A stretch of DNA of 64,000 nt from Blepharisma japonicum (taxonomy: Eukaryota; Ciliophora; Heterotrichea; Heterotrichida; Blepharismidae). The position numbers were made by a program, and so were the translations under genes. A model generated the notes under the pieces. That model did no database searches and was not told the DNA's origin. It saw only the letters and a program-made list of their open reading frames with translations. This document shows, in pieces, positions 33,067-42,823 of the stretch. The stretch covers positions 124,001 to 188,000 of the forward strand of contig CATKHK010000003.1 in assembly GCA_949751835.1 (NCBI GenBank), written 5' to 3'. The stretch's first letter is position 1; each line of letters starts with the position of its first letter.

Positions 33067-33104
33067 AGTATATATTTTTTAAATTATTCAATTAATTATG
33101 ATAA

Positions 33105-33749
33105 ATGGAAGTTATAGAAAATCATCTCCTTAGCCATAACAATTCCTGTAAGGTTTCACCTTTGAAAAATTATAATCAATTTGCAGATTCGAATGAATTA
33201 CAAGGACTATCAGGAAGGAAGCATATAATTAAATCATTTTCTCAAGATGAATTTGTATGGAGACCTACATTGAAGATTGTATCACCTAAAGCTCATTCTC
33301 CAAAAATTATTAGGAGAAAATTGATTAATACTCCTTTACCTCCTATTCCTGTGCCAGTTAGGAAAAAACAAACCTTAGAAGCTCCTTTTTTAGACAGAAA
33401 AGAGTACAATTATCATACAAAAATTGTTAAAAATGATTATGGAGATAGAGTAAATGACTACTATTCAAACTATTTTCACGTAGAATCACAAATGGGGAGA
33501 AAGCAACGCATACAAGAATTAATAGAAAAACGAAACCATATTTCTTATGCTGCCGCTGGAGATAAACCTTATAAGAAACCTGAACAGTCTTCAGGATTTT
33601 TTCTTTTAGATGGCCTTGTATCAGGGGTAGACTATAAAACCCCTATATCATTCAGATTTTTAAAAAATCTCCCTAATAAATACAATGGAGCAGGAATATA
33701 TACATCAATAATGAAAACTCTTTCAAAAGAAAAACTCAATAAACCTTAA
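33105..33749 (+). CDS. Hypothetical protein
   Basis: The 214 aa frame begins MEVIENHLLSHNNSCK. It has a Pro-rich patch (INTPLPPIPVPVRKK) and ends LPNKYNGAGIYTSIMK-like basic sequence. There is no domain I recognise and no TGA. It starts 38 nt after the CDPK stop, typical of the compact spacing here. It may be a small cytoskeletal or ciliary protein, but nothing in the sequence proves this. Confidence 0.6.
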   Translation: MEVIENHLLSHNNSCKVSPLKNYNQFADSNELQGLSGRKHIIKSFSQDEFVWRPTLKIVSPKAHSPKIIRRKLINTPLPPIPVPVRKKQTLEAPFLDRKEYNYHTKIVKNDYGDRVNDYYSNYFHVESQMGRKQRIQELIEKRNHISYAAAGDKPYKKPEQSSGFFLLDGLVSGVDYKTPISFRFLKNLPNKYNGAGIYTSIMKTLSKEKLNKP

Positions 33750-33800
33750 AATATTACATATCTGATAACTAATTTTGCAACCTCTAATAATGGTTTTTTA

Positions 33801-35075
33801 ATGTCAGAAGAAAATTTTCCTATTTTATCACCAAGAATGTCGAATCACAGATCAACCCCGACCTTGAAAAAGCAATTTTTCGTCGCGGATTTCAAAATTA
33901 TGCCATATACATTTGACAGCGTAATTCCTAGATGACTTTTAGATCGAAGAGATTTTAAAGATCGGCTGAAACAGCTAACTAGGACAGATATTGCAAATAT
34001 TTGCACAAAGCTTAGTGAAGAGCGTTCTCAATTCGAAAAAGAGTCTGTGGCTAAGTGGATTAAAGATTGTCCTTATTTTTCGTCTATGAGTAATAGAAAA
34101 CTACTTGAAATTTCTAACCTTTTGAAAACCCACTGTTTCGTTAAAGGAGCCAATGTTATAAAAGAAGGCGAAATTGGTGACTGCTTATATGTAATTTTAA
34201 AAGGTCAAGCTGGTATTTATTTAGGAGGAATAGCTCAGCCAATAGCGATTAAACACCCAAGAAATGTAGTCGGAGAAGCTGCATTAGAAAATGCTGTAGT
34301 AAGGACAGCTACAGTAAGAGCAGAAACTGATTTAATTGTCCTAGAATTATCATGCCTTGATTATTTACAATCCGCACAAAAAGAAAGGCAAAGAGAAAAG
34401 CATGAAATTAAAATTTTTTTAAGATCAGCCAGTTTTTTTAAAGATTTATTACCGTCAAAATTAGAAATTTTAGGGAACAATATTTTAGTTATGGAATATT
34501 CAAAAAATCAAAACGTCTATAAGCTTGATGAAAGCGCGCACCATCTTTATATTATAAAGCAAGGCTCAGTTTTATTAGAAGCGCCTGTTTGTTTTGATCA
34601 ATATAAAAAAATCCCTTCATCACTGAGAGAATGAAATGGGAGCGACACAAGAAGAGAAATGAACCAAATCTTGAAATACTATGGGCCAGCAGAGTTTTTT
34701 GGCGAAAGAGAAATGATTTTAGGTATTCCTAGAGATACACAAGCTATTGTAACGTCTGATAGAACAGTTTTGTATATTTTATCAAAGCAAAGCTTTGATT
34801 TAATTTTTTCTCACTCAGATAAAGCAAAAATCCTGAAAAATTCTGTTTGTAGGCCGACGAGTAGAGAAATGAGAGAAAACATTACCAAAAAAGTGGAAGC
34901 TTTTAATACAAAATTAAATTCACTTTTAAATGCTTGCAACGTTAATGTCCGACCTACCGACCGAAGCTCCACAATTGACCGAAAAATAATAAGAAAAGTG
35001 ACATGGGCAAGATCCCTTGCACAGCGATACAAAGATGATTTAACAAAAGAGCTAAATACCGCTGGAGACTTATAA
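33801..35075 (+). CDS. Protein with two cyclic-nucleotide-binding domains
   Basis: The 424 aa protein starts at the ATG at 33801 (MSEENFPILSPRMSN). Two TGA-Trp codons occur (IPR-W-LLD, LRE-W-NGS). CNB domain 1 reads CPYFSSMSNRKLLEISNLL, IKEGEIGDCLYVILKG and a cassette VGEAALENAVVRTATVRAE with Glu and Arg kept. CNB domain 2 begins ASFFKDLLPSKLEIL and has the cassette FFGEREMILGIPRDTQA, with Arg-Asp in place of Arg-Ala. A Lys/Glu-rich C-terminal helix follows. There is no catalytic domain. It resembles PKA regulatory subunits in having tandem CNBs but lacks a clear dimerisation/inhibitor N-terminus. The ligand is unknown. Confidence 0.8.
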
Positions 35076-35124
35076 TTATAATCCTCGCTTATGTAACATA
35101 TTTTTCATAATAATTAAGCTTAAA

Positions 35125-37422
35125 ATGGAAGGATTTTATCTCGATCATTACAATATTGAAGCGCTTAAGCATTTATTTAAAAATTTTTCAAGAGATGCTT
35201 TGACTACCATGAAAACATTGACCATTAATAAAGAAGAAATCATAAAATTCCCACCCCTTGGGACTTTACAAATATTCAGGAGTTTAGAAGAACTTATTAT
35301 CACAAATTGTAAAATCACTGATTTCCCTACTGAAGTAATTACTGCTTCAATGCCACTATTAAAAAAAATTGATTTAAGGAGCAATAATTTTGCCACAGTT
35401 AAAGTTTTGCTGCCATTAGGAGAATTATCAAAACTAGAAGAATTACATTTAGAAGGGAATCCATTGACTTTATTGTCACATAGGATAAGCTTGCTACAAG
35501 CTTTATTATTTCCAAAAAATAAAATTCGCTATAAATTATCAGCTTGCTATACAGCCAGCTACAAGGCGATAAAGCAGCCTAAGCAACAAATAATAGTTAG
35601 AGATTCCAGAAGCGTTACTAGTATAATTTTAAATAGCAGTAAACCTGCCAAAGTCCCTCGGAAAGGGATGTTTCCAATGCTGAAGTTTTTAAATCATGAA
35701 GTCATCACTGAAGACGAAGTTAATAGCGCTCGACCTTTTATTGATGAAACTTGGCTTGCGACTGAAGAAAATCAAGCTAAAGATTTAGACCCGATTTTGG
35801 AAAAAGTCAAAAAGAAAAATGCCAAAATTTTGGCGCTAAGGGAGAGGTATGGAGCTGATATTTTAAGACAAGGGCTGCATCCTTGTGATTCAAAAAAACC
35901 TAGGGTTGAACATGTGTCAAGGACTGTGAGGCTCCAAGATATGCTGATTAGGTCATCAAGAGAGCCATCAGTTATTGATGCTGAGCCTGAAAGCTCTATA
36001 AATACATCAGTTAATGATAGCAAACATGAAGAAAAATTGCAGGATTCGCCTAATAAAGCTTTTACTGAAGAAAAATTTTTAGGGTCAAAAGCTTCAAATG
36101 CCCATATGCCAGAAACTCCTGGGATAGATTCATCACCATTACTATCAAAATCAGTAAAAAAAATCCCACTTACTCCTATACCACCTCTTCCAGAGCCTCC
36201 AAAGCCGCCGGTATCTCCATTAATTGAGTTTAAAAAACGAAAAAATATGCAAAGAGAAAATTTATGAAATTTATTAGACAGTGATCGAAATAGATCACCT
36301 TTTTCAGCCACACGAAGAAGCTCCTTAATCCAGCTAATCCAAGAAGCTAACATAGAAGAGCCTGAAATGGTCGTTGAAGAGAAAAAAAATGAAGAAGTCC
36401 TCAAAGAAAAAATGAAATCAATAATAGAAGAAAGCAAAAAGATTCGTGAAAGAGCCATAGAGCCTTTTTTAAAAAAAATTTATAACTTCAACGAAGTCAA
36501 CCAATTTGTAAATAAAATAGACCCATATATAAAAAACAAAGTACAAACAGTCAGCGATGTGCTGAATCTTGTAAATGATACTAAAGGAAAAACACATGGA
36601 ATTACTGATATGGAAGTAAGGCAATTATTACAAGAAAATATGACAGACATGCCATTAGACGAAATTGAGCTTCTCCATAAAATTGTAGCATTAGATGATG
36701 ATATGCAAAATATGAGATTAAAAAACACATATTTAGATTGGTGGCTGGGAAAAATGGAAAAGAAAAGACTGCAAATTGCAGAGCATCAAGCAATTTTGGC
36801 TTTACATAAAAAAAGAATTTTTGGGAACCCTACTCTTGCAGTAAAGTCTCCGAAACCTTGACAAGAAGAATATGCGCCACCAAAAAATCCATTAGTTTCA
36901 AGAGCTGCAAGTCAAGGGTATAAAATAAGATTACCTGAAAATAAACAAATTGCTACAGTGCATAGAATGGCTGAACAGGAGTTTAAAAAGAAAGGAAAAG
37001 AAGTGATTGAAAAGGATGAGCATTTTTCATCGATTGATTTTAAATCACTATTTAAAGATCCGAATGTAAAAGAAGGACCTGTTATTTATATAAAGCCTAT
37101 ATTAAAGCTTGAAACAATGCTTGAGCATTTACACACTCAGCTAAGAGAAAAAGAAAAAGAATTCGAAGAGCTTAGCTATGATGACAAAGTTATGCTGAGA
37201 TTACAAAGGATAAAGAAAAACATTGCAGAAAGAGAAATCATGAGAGACAGACTGAAATCTTTATATAGCCAAGTAGAAAAAATGAAATTGGAATTCCAAG
37301 AGAATGAAAAAGAATATTTTTATAATATGTATGAAAAGAAAGAAGATATCCATGACTTGCTTAGTAAAGAAGATTTTTCTAAAGTTGAGCTTCCAAGATT
37401 TATTATTCCTCTAGAAAATTAA
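35125..37422 (+). CDS. Leucine-rich repeat coiled-coil protein
   Basis: The 765 aa frame crosses two TGA-Trp codons (RENL-W-NLLD, SPKP-W-QEEY). The first ~140 residues hold LRRs: SLEELIITNCKITDFPTEV, LLKKIDLRSNNFATVKVL and KLEELHLEGNPLTLLS. A Pro-rich linker near residue 355-370 (LTPIPPLPEPPKPPVSP) precedes long charged coiled coils with 'KLETMLEHLHTQLREKEKE' and a final helix. The LRR plus coil order is common in axonemal and basal-body proteins. The gene starts 49 nt after the CNB gene stop. A ciliary role is an inference. Confidence 0.78.
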
Positions 37423-37513
37423 TTTAATTTTTATTCTAAAATTCTAAATTAAATTTTGTATCAAAATTACCATTTTCATGATATCTTAATTTCTTCTCTA
37501 GATTTTTAGTGCA

Positions 37514-38482
37514 ATGAGAAGAAACAGGACACCAGAAAAAAATTTATCCAGAGCAGGAAAGTACTTAGTTTCTATTCGACACAAAACTCCAGTCCCAAAA
37601 CTCGATATAAGCGATATAGCTACTAAACGAGCTATAAGCCCAATCAAATCTCAAAATGACGATAGCCTGTTAGCTCGTTATGACCCTACTAAAAGAAGAT
37701 TTACAAGCGAATGAACAGGAGACATTGATATCAAGAATTTCCAATATGCCCTATCAAATATCCAAGAAAAATCCTTAAGCACGCCTCTCTTTACAAAACC
37801 TAAAGAAAAAATCGACATCAATAAAATACCAGAGTTAATTTCTTTTAGAGAGCAGGCCAGAAAGATTGAAAAACAAAAACCTGACTATATAAGATGCCTA
37901 AGAAAAAGTTTTCGAGAGCTACAATCAATGAATTTGAACAAAGACCAAATTCCTAATTTAAGCTCAATTACTTGCAAAATCCCATTTGGTCGGCCAAACT
38001 CCAAACAATTTTTTTCTGCAGTAAAATCCGGCGATGAAGAAGAAACTCGAAAATTCCTATTAAAAGACCCATTTTTGGTCCACGTTTTTGACGAAGTCGG
38101 CCTAACAGCTCTTCATTGGTCATCTCTACGAAATTATCCTGGGATTGTTTCCCTTCTTTTATCAAAGCGTGCTATTATTGATTCAATCGATACTGCCCAC
38201 AGAACTCCTTTATTTATTGCTGTAAAATACAATTCGATAGAATGTGTCCGATGTCTACTTATAAACATGGCCGATCCCTATATTTCTTCAAATTCAAAAA
38301 AAATGCCTATAAATATCACACAAACAAAAATTTGTGAAAAATTGATAAAAAAAGCTATGACTTTTCATACTTTATATGCAAAACTCCCTGAACCACAGCG
38401 CAGTCAAAAATGGAAAGAAGAAGCGATTCCGGTATTTGAAGGAAGCTATAAATCTCAGAAAAAGACTGGAATAAAATTTTAA
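37514..38482 (+). CDS. Ankyrin-repeat protein
   Basis: The 322 aa protein contains one TGA-Trp (FTSE-W-TGDID). The N-terminal half is basic and disordered-like. Ankyrin repeats occupy the C-terminal part: KQFFSAVKSGDEEETRKFLL, DEVGLTALHWSSLRNYPGIV and DTAHRTPLFIAVKYNSIECV, with a degenerate last one. The TALHW and TPLFIAV cores are diagnostic. The stop TAA at 38480-38482 overlaps the stop of the convergent phosphatase gene. No catalytic domain is present, so it is an interaction scaffold. Confidence 0.82.
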
Positions 38483-38967
38483 TCCTTTAATGAATTAATT
38501 AAATATGTGCTTAATAACTCTGAGCCTACTTGTTTAAGCTGCCTTCTAAATCCAAAATTCGGATAAATGCATAGTCTTCTTCTTTGAACGAAATTGTGTG
38601 CTTGCTCAAAATCTAGCTTGTGTTTTGCCATTATATAAGCAATTACTACTGTGGCACTTCTGGATCGGCCTGCTGCACAATGAACTAGGACTTTCTGGTC
38701 TGACAGGAGGCTACTGCTTATAAATTTAAGTGCTTCTGGCAAAAGAGGAACCATATTTTCACTTTCTAAATCATTTATTTGCACAAAATGGTAATTAATT
38801 CCTGGAAATCTTATATCTGATTTGTATTCTAGTACTTGGACAATATTTTTAATTCCTAAATTTTGTAGAAGTTCTAAGTTTTCTGCAGCAATTTGGCTTC
38901 CTAAATAAAGCCCATTTTCAATTTCATGGATATCTTCTTGGAATCTTTGGAGATCGGAATTATCCAT
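38479..38967 (-). CDS. Dual-specificity protein phosphatase
   Basis: The 162 aa protein is a minimal DUSP catalytic domain. The active-site loop VHCAAGRSRSATV spans about residues 95-107, with Cys97 as nucleophile and Arg103 binding phosphate. The general acid is probably Asp66 in INDLESENM. An N-terminal EIENGLYLGSQIAAEN is the typical DUSP opening, and YIMAKHKLDFEQAHNFVQRRR follows the P-loop. It probably dephosphorylates Tyr and Ser/Thr of MAPK-like proteins. The gene converges on the ankyrin gene so tightly that the two TAA stop codons share the palindrome TTAA at 38479-38482. Confidence 0.9.
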   Translation of the reverse strand: MDNSDLQRFQEDIHEIENGLYLGSQIAAENLELLQNLGIKNIVQVLEYKSDIRFPGINYHFVQINDLESENMVPLLPEALKFISSSLLSDQKVLVHCAAGRSRSATVVIAYIMAKHKLDFEQAHNFVQRRRLCIYPNFGFRRQLKQVGSELLSTYLINSLKD

Positions 38968-39281
38968 ATTATTTTAAATTAAATAAAATCATGCGCTTAA
39001 TATTAATTATAAAAAAATCTGATATTTGCTGTCCAAATATTTAAAATTCCAGCAAATTTTCAACTCTTTATAATACTTTAATTCAAATTTTAGCAAACAA
39101 AAAACCAGAAAATCTAAAAAATGAGGAAAAAAGAGGAAATATGAATTTTTTATTTTACTAAAGGTTTTACATCAGCTATTTTAAGACTGTTAGAATATTT
39201 AATCGATAATTATTTTGCATATTTATTTTCCAAAAAGAAGATTTGCAGTAGCTAGCTAATTTCTTTAGATATTAATAATCT
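38968..39281. other. Divergent intergenic spacer
   Basis: About 310 nt of AT-rich DNA lie between the phosphatase gene and the CaaX-ended gene. No gene, repeat or RNA is recognised. Confidence 0.4.
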
Positions 39282-39758
39282 ATGAAAAGCATGATCAATA
39301 ACTCCTTACATGCTCTGCAATTGACCCGTGAAAAAATATTAAAAGAAAGAGAAAGTACTTCAGAAACACAAGCCACTCAAGGCCCTTTAAGATCTATTCC
39401 TACACAAGGGACTGAATTAAGTGAAAGTGAAGACGAGGGAGATAACTCAAGTAGACTAAAGGATAAATCAATTTCTGCAGGTGTTCAATACCAAAGAGGT
39501 GGCCTTGGAGTAAGAACGCAGGTAGATTTAAATCAACTAAGACAAGAAATTAAATTAAGGGAATCTGAGCAATTTGAAAGGGAAAGGGAAATTAAAAATA
39601 TCTTGGGGAGCGACACAAGCCAAGATGAGCAGGGAAGTGGAGGAGAAGAACAAGAAAAGCGAGTAAATGAAGAAATTAGAAATAAAGTTGAAAATATAAT
39701 TATCCTCGATCAGAGTGATATAAAATGCTGCTGCAGTCGGACGTGCAACTTGTTGTAG
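39282..39758 (+). CDS. Hypothetical protein with Cys-rich CaaX-like C-terminus
   Basis: The 158 aa protein is hydrophilic: Ser/Glu-rich (TELSESEDEGDNSSRLKD), with Gln/Arg/Glu helices (RQEIKLRESEQFEREREIK). It ends IKCCCSRTCNLL. The last four residues CNLL fit a CaaX box with Leu last (geranylgeranylation), and the CCC cluster upstream could be palmitoylated, as in small GTPase tails. No GTPase motifs are present. Membrane anchoring is inferred from the tail. There is no recognised domain. Confidence 0.6.
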   Translation: MKSMINNSLHALQLTREKILKERESTSETQATQGPLRSIPTQGTELSESEDEGDNSSRLKDKSISAGVQYQRGGLGVRTQVDLNQLRQEIKLRESEQFEREREIKNILGSDTSQDEQGSGGEEQEKRVNEEIRNKVENIIILDQSDIKCCCSRTCNLL

Positions 39759-40052
39759 TCGATAATTAATGAGAATGGAATGTTAGCAAATTAAATTTTA
39801 AATGAATTTTTAATTAATAGTTTAGTAAATAAAAAGTTAAATAAAGTTGAATGATAATAGGTGAAGAATTTTACTTTTTTATTTTCAAAAATAATATTTC
39901 TTTATAATTTAAAAATCTGCTAATAAAACTTCTTTTGCCTTAATTTTAAAATATTCACTATGAATCAAGACTTTCCAATACACAATTGTGCAATTCTTAT
40001 TTTTGGGCTATTTACCCAAAAATTTAAATCAAGCATTTTAAAGCAGCAAGCC
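39759..40052. other. Intergenic, nothing recognised
   Basis: This is AT-rich spacer DNA with no sustained frame or motif on either strand. Confidence 0.35.
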
Positions 40053-40253
40053 TTAGCAGATTTCTAAAAAAAAATTTAATGTTTGCATAAAATTTATTAC
40101 GCCCTCTAAAGCCATCTTACCATTGGAAGCAAGATAAATGATTATCAAGCCACATCTAGTAAAAAATATCGTTAAATGATAGAATGCTATTACAAAGAAA
40201 TAGAAAACGAAGAGTGTGACTGAAAAGGAGAAGCCTCTGAAGTTCCAAACCAT
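40053..40253 (-). CDS. Small hydrophobic protein (tentative)
   Basis: A 66-codon frame from the ATG at 40253 reads MVWNFRGFSFSVTLFVFYFF and is rich in Phe, Ile and Leu, so it would be a one- or two-TM protein. A candidate 15-nt intron at 40106-40120 (GTAAGATGGCTTTAG) keeps the frame and shortens the product to 61 aa. It matches no small membrane protein family I can name. It is divergent from the gene at 40308 with 54 nt between starts. AT-rich DNA easily yields hydrophobic frames, so confidence is limited. Confidence 0.35.
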   Translation of the reverse strand: MVWNFRGFSFSVTLFVFYFFVIAFYHLTIFFTRCGLIIIYLASNGKMALEGVINFMQTLNFFLEIC

Positions 40254-40307
40254 TTAATATCTCAGCACAGCATCTGCGAATACACCAGCTGTAAACACAA
40301 TAAAATA

Positions 40308-40652
40308 ATGCTTGAGCTAGAATTCGATGAAAATTCTGGCTTCAGGTTTTTACTTTTGACCTTCCAAAAAGATGAAAAGCCTATTCCTTTTATATTTGAA
40401 GAAAGTATGAGTGAAAATAATTTGATAAGTCTACTATTAAGAAGCCCATCTGAAGAAATCATTAGGTACAAAATGAAAATCGAAGGGAAAATTTCGTGTA
40501 TCGAATATGAAGGAAATGTACAGAAGTTTGATGGGAAAAATATAGAGGAAAATCAACAGTGCTTAAAGGTGCATGCAAGGCAGATGCAGCATTTCTCTTA
40601 TATTTCTGATGATGGGGAAAAAAGATATAAAATTGTGTTAACAGTGTTATAA
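40308..40652 (+). CDS. Hypothetical protein
   Basis: The 114 aa protein begins MLELEFDENSGFRFLLLTF. It is mixed alpha/beta, acidic at the start, with ISCIEYEGNVQKFDG and FSYISDDGEKRYKIV strands. There are no signal peptide, TGA codons or known domain. The beta-rich pattern could be a small scaffold or subunit. I cannot name it. Confidence 0.5.
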   Translation: MLELEFDENSGFRFLLLTFQKDEKPIPFIFEESMSENNLISLLLRSPSEEIIRYKMKIEGKISCIEYEGNVQKFDGKNIEENQQCLKVHARQMQHFSYISDDGEKRYKIVLTVL

Positions 40653-41114
40653 AAATTTTGGAAGAGTAGAGAAAGATATAAAATAAAATAATTTTGAATA
40701 AGGATCTTTACTAATAAAAAATAATATTTTGTGATGATTAGTAAATCCTGAATTTCGAGAATGATCTGTCATTAAGAATTTTCAAATAACTTTTGCAGAG
40801 ATTAAACTTAAACTAATCTATATTAAAGTAATTTTAAATTTATCAGCAAGATTTACTCATATCTAAGAAAAATGAGTCAGTGCTTATTAAGAATTATATA
40901 AAAATGCTAGAGGAATAGCAAACCACCTATCAAAAACTATAAAAAATTATATCATGCATAATTTCTTAATTTTAGTTACCAATTAAAGCAAAATAATTAA
41001 TTGCAAAAGCCAATTTCTTTAAAATTTAACCCTAAAGTGCTTTACTTAAAATCCAAAACGTTTCCATCCCTCTTATTATTTTCCTATCATTTAATAAATA
41101 TTTCTAATTTGTTT
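40653..41114. other. Intergenic, upstream of UBTD gene
   Basis: This AT-rich spacer runs to the UBTD start. An in-frame extension upstream of 41115 exists but removes the N-terminal MGSAC signal, so it is not used. No other gene is seen. Confidence 0.4.
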
Positions 41115-41799
41115 ATGGGATCCGCTTGCACGTCAAATCCAAGTCCTCGCAATCATTCATCTTCTCATAACTCAAGGCTAAGGACAATGAAACTGGGCAA
41201 TTTCACGTTTCAGTTGTATGGTAACCTATATTTTAGAAAATAAAATTGTGGGAAAAGGCTGCAGAAGAACACCAGCTTGGGAAACACAAGCTACTAGAGA
41301 AGAGGTGGATAAAAAACGCAAGGAATTTTGGGAAACCAGGGTTGATGGAAACCCTGAAGTTTGGCAATTATTAAAAGGTGCAATAGATGAGCCTTTACCA
41401 GGAAACTCCTTAGCAATGATACAAGCTGCAGGCCTTTCATTAGCTGATGGAGTTTTGATGACTGTTTATGACCAAGGGCAACACCGCTATGAAATTCCTC
41501 CATATCTAATCAATGAACCTGAACATTATGGGCAAGGTCTAGATGTAATATCAATAAATCAGCCGATAAAAGAAGAATTAATTGAACTGACTTTGCGGTC
41601 GACGAAATATAAAGATTGAGTAGTTCGCATTAGCAACTGCACAAAAGTTACACAACTAAAAGAAGACTATGCAAGAAATTTTGATACCAAAGATTTGAAA
41701 ATTAGGATGTTTTCAAGTGGAAAGGAATTAAAAGACGGAAATACGCTGGCTCACCATAATGTTAAAGCAGGGATGGTGCTCCAAGTTGCAGTTCTTTAG
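41115..41799 (+). CDS. UBTD: Ubiquitin domain-containing protein (UBTD1/2-like)
   Basis: Two exons encode 222 aa. The 16-nt intron 41221-41236 (GTAACC...TAG) joins FQLY to ENKIVGKG. One TGA is Trp (YKD-W-VVRI). The N-terminus MGSACTSNPSPRNH matches the Gly2/Cys start of UBTD proteins and suggests myristoylation. The UBTD N-domain follows: TREEVDKKRKEFWETRVDGN, EVWQLLKGAID, LAMIQAAGLSLADGVLMTVYDQGQHRYEIPPYLI. The C-terminal ubiquitin-like fold is TKVTQLKEDYAR...RMFSSGKELKDGNTLAHHNVKAGMVLQV. The family interacts with E2 UBE2D enzymes. Confidence 0.9.
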
Positions 41800-42133
41800 T
41801 TATTGTTAATAATTCGATTTATTTAAATAGGTGAAAATTAAATAAAATTTTATTGATAAGGTTGCTGATGTGAGATGCATTCTTTTTGCATACAGATTTT
41901 TATTCAAAATTCAAAATAGTCGAAATTAGACTTGATAATTATTTTTTTATTGCAAAAAGATCTTAATTTTGATATTAGAATGCAAACTTTAAACTACTTA
42001 AATGCAAAATGCACCAATTACATTTAAGAATGATAACAATTTCTTTTTGAGGAAAATATAGTTGATTTCTATTCTTATTGAGCTGAAAATTTTTGTAACA
42101 GCTTTAATAAGCAAACGTCATTGTAGTAATAAA

Positions 42134-42523
42134 ATGATGGGTGGATGGGACTTTAAAATTTGTGAATGCTACCAAAACCCTGTAATGTGCTTGTTTGCGT
42201 GGTGCGTTCCATGCGGAATGTGCTGTATGCAAGGTATTGATGCCAAACTCTCTGATCCAGAAAACAAAAATGCCTTTTTAGTTGCATGCTTATGTAATTG
42301 CTGCTTGGGCTGTTGCGGAGCTGCTTTTAACCGCTACAATTTAAGACTAAAGCTTAATATTGAAGGCTATGCTATTATGGATTTATTGCAGACTTGGCAT
42401 TGCTCATGCTGCGCAGTTACTCAAGAATGGATGACTACAATGAAGCGCCAAAAGAACAATCACAAACTTTTAATTTGCCAGCTTAATGAAACGCAAGAAG
42501 GAGGAAATGGGGAAAGAGCTTAG
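42134..42523 (+). CDS. PLAC8-family Cys-rich protein
   Basis: The 129 aa protein starts at MMGGWDFKICECYQNPVMCL. The W-D-F-x-x-C-E/F-C opening, central CLCNCCLGCCGAAFNRYNLRLK block and final CSCCAVTQEWMTTMK give the complete PLAC8 Cys framework, clearer than in the gene at 2088. A leading extension in frame from 42062 lacks an ATG. Members are small membrane-associated proteins implicated in cation or organ-size control in plants and animals. The precise role here is unknown. Together with 2088 it shows a small dispersed family. Confidence 0.85.
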   Translation: MMGGWDFKICECYQNPVMCLFAWCVPCGMCCMQGIDAKLSDPENKNAFLVACLCNCCLGCCGAAFNRYNLRLKLNIEGYAIMDLLQTWHCSCCAVTQEWMTTMKRQKNNHKLLICQLNETQEGGNGERA

Positions 42524-42823
42524 AAATCTTAGAAAAATACTAAATCATTAACTTAATTATAGTTATTTAGTATTATGAAACAGCTTCGAAAATAATATAT
42601 GAAAATTACAGAACAAATCTAATGATAAGTCTAATGATTTTTCATTAAAATGCAACCATAATACGTTCTTATTCTGTAGAGAAAATGTAAATATTTATAA
42701 TTGTTAATGTAAAGTAGTAATTACAAATTAGTGCTTAATTGGTTAATTTAAAATGATAATGGTGGGAAAAATAGTTATGAAGAAGAGCTTTTTCTGCTAT
42801 TAAATTATCATTTCAACCTGCAT
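42524..42823. other. Intergenic spacer
   Basis: About 300 nt lie between the PLAC8 gene and the 3' end of the ABCG gene, which converge. The DNA is AT-rich and no feature is seen. Confidence 0.35.

Noticed and set aside
35772-36458. Minus-strand frame of 228 codons rich in Ser, Phe and Leu
   Set aside because: It is the antisense shadow of the LRR coiled-coil gene, whose LRR motifs are clear.
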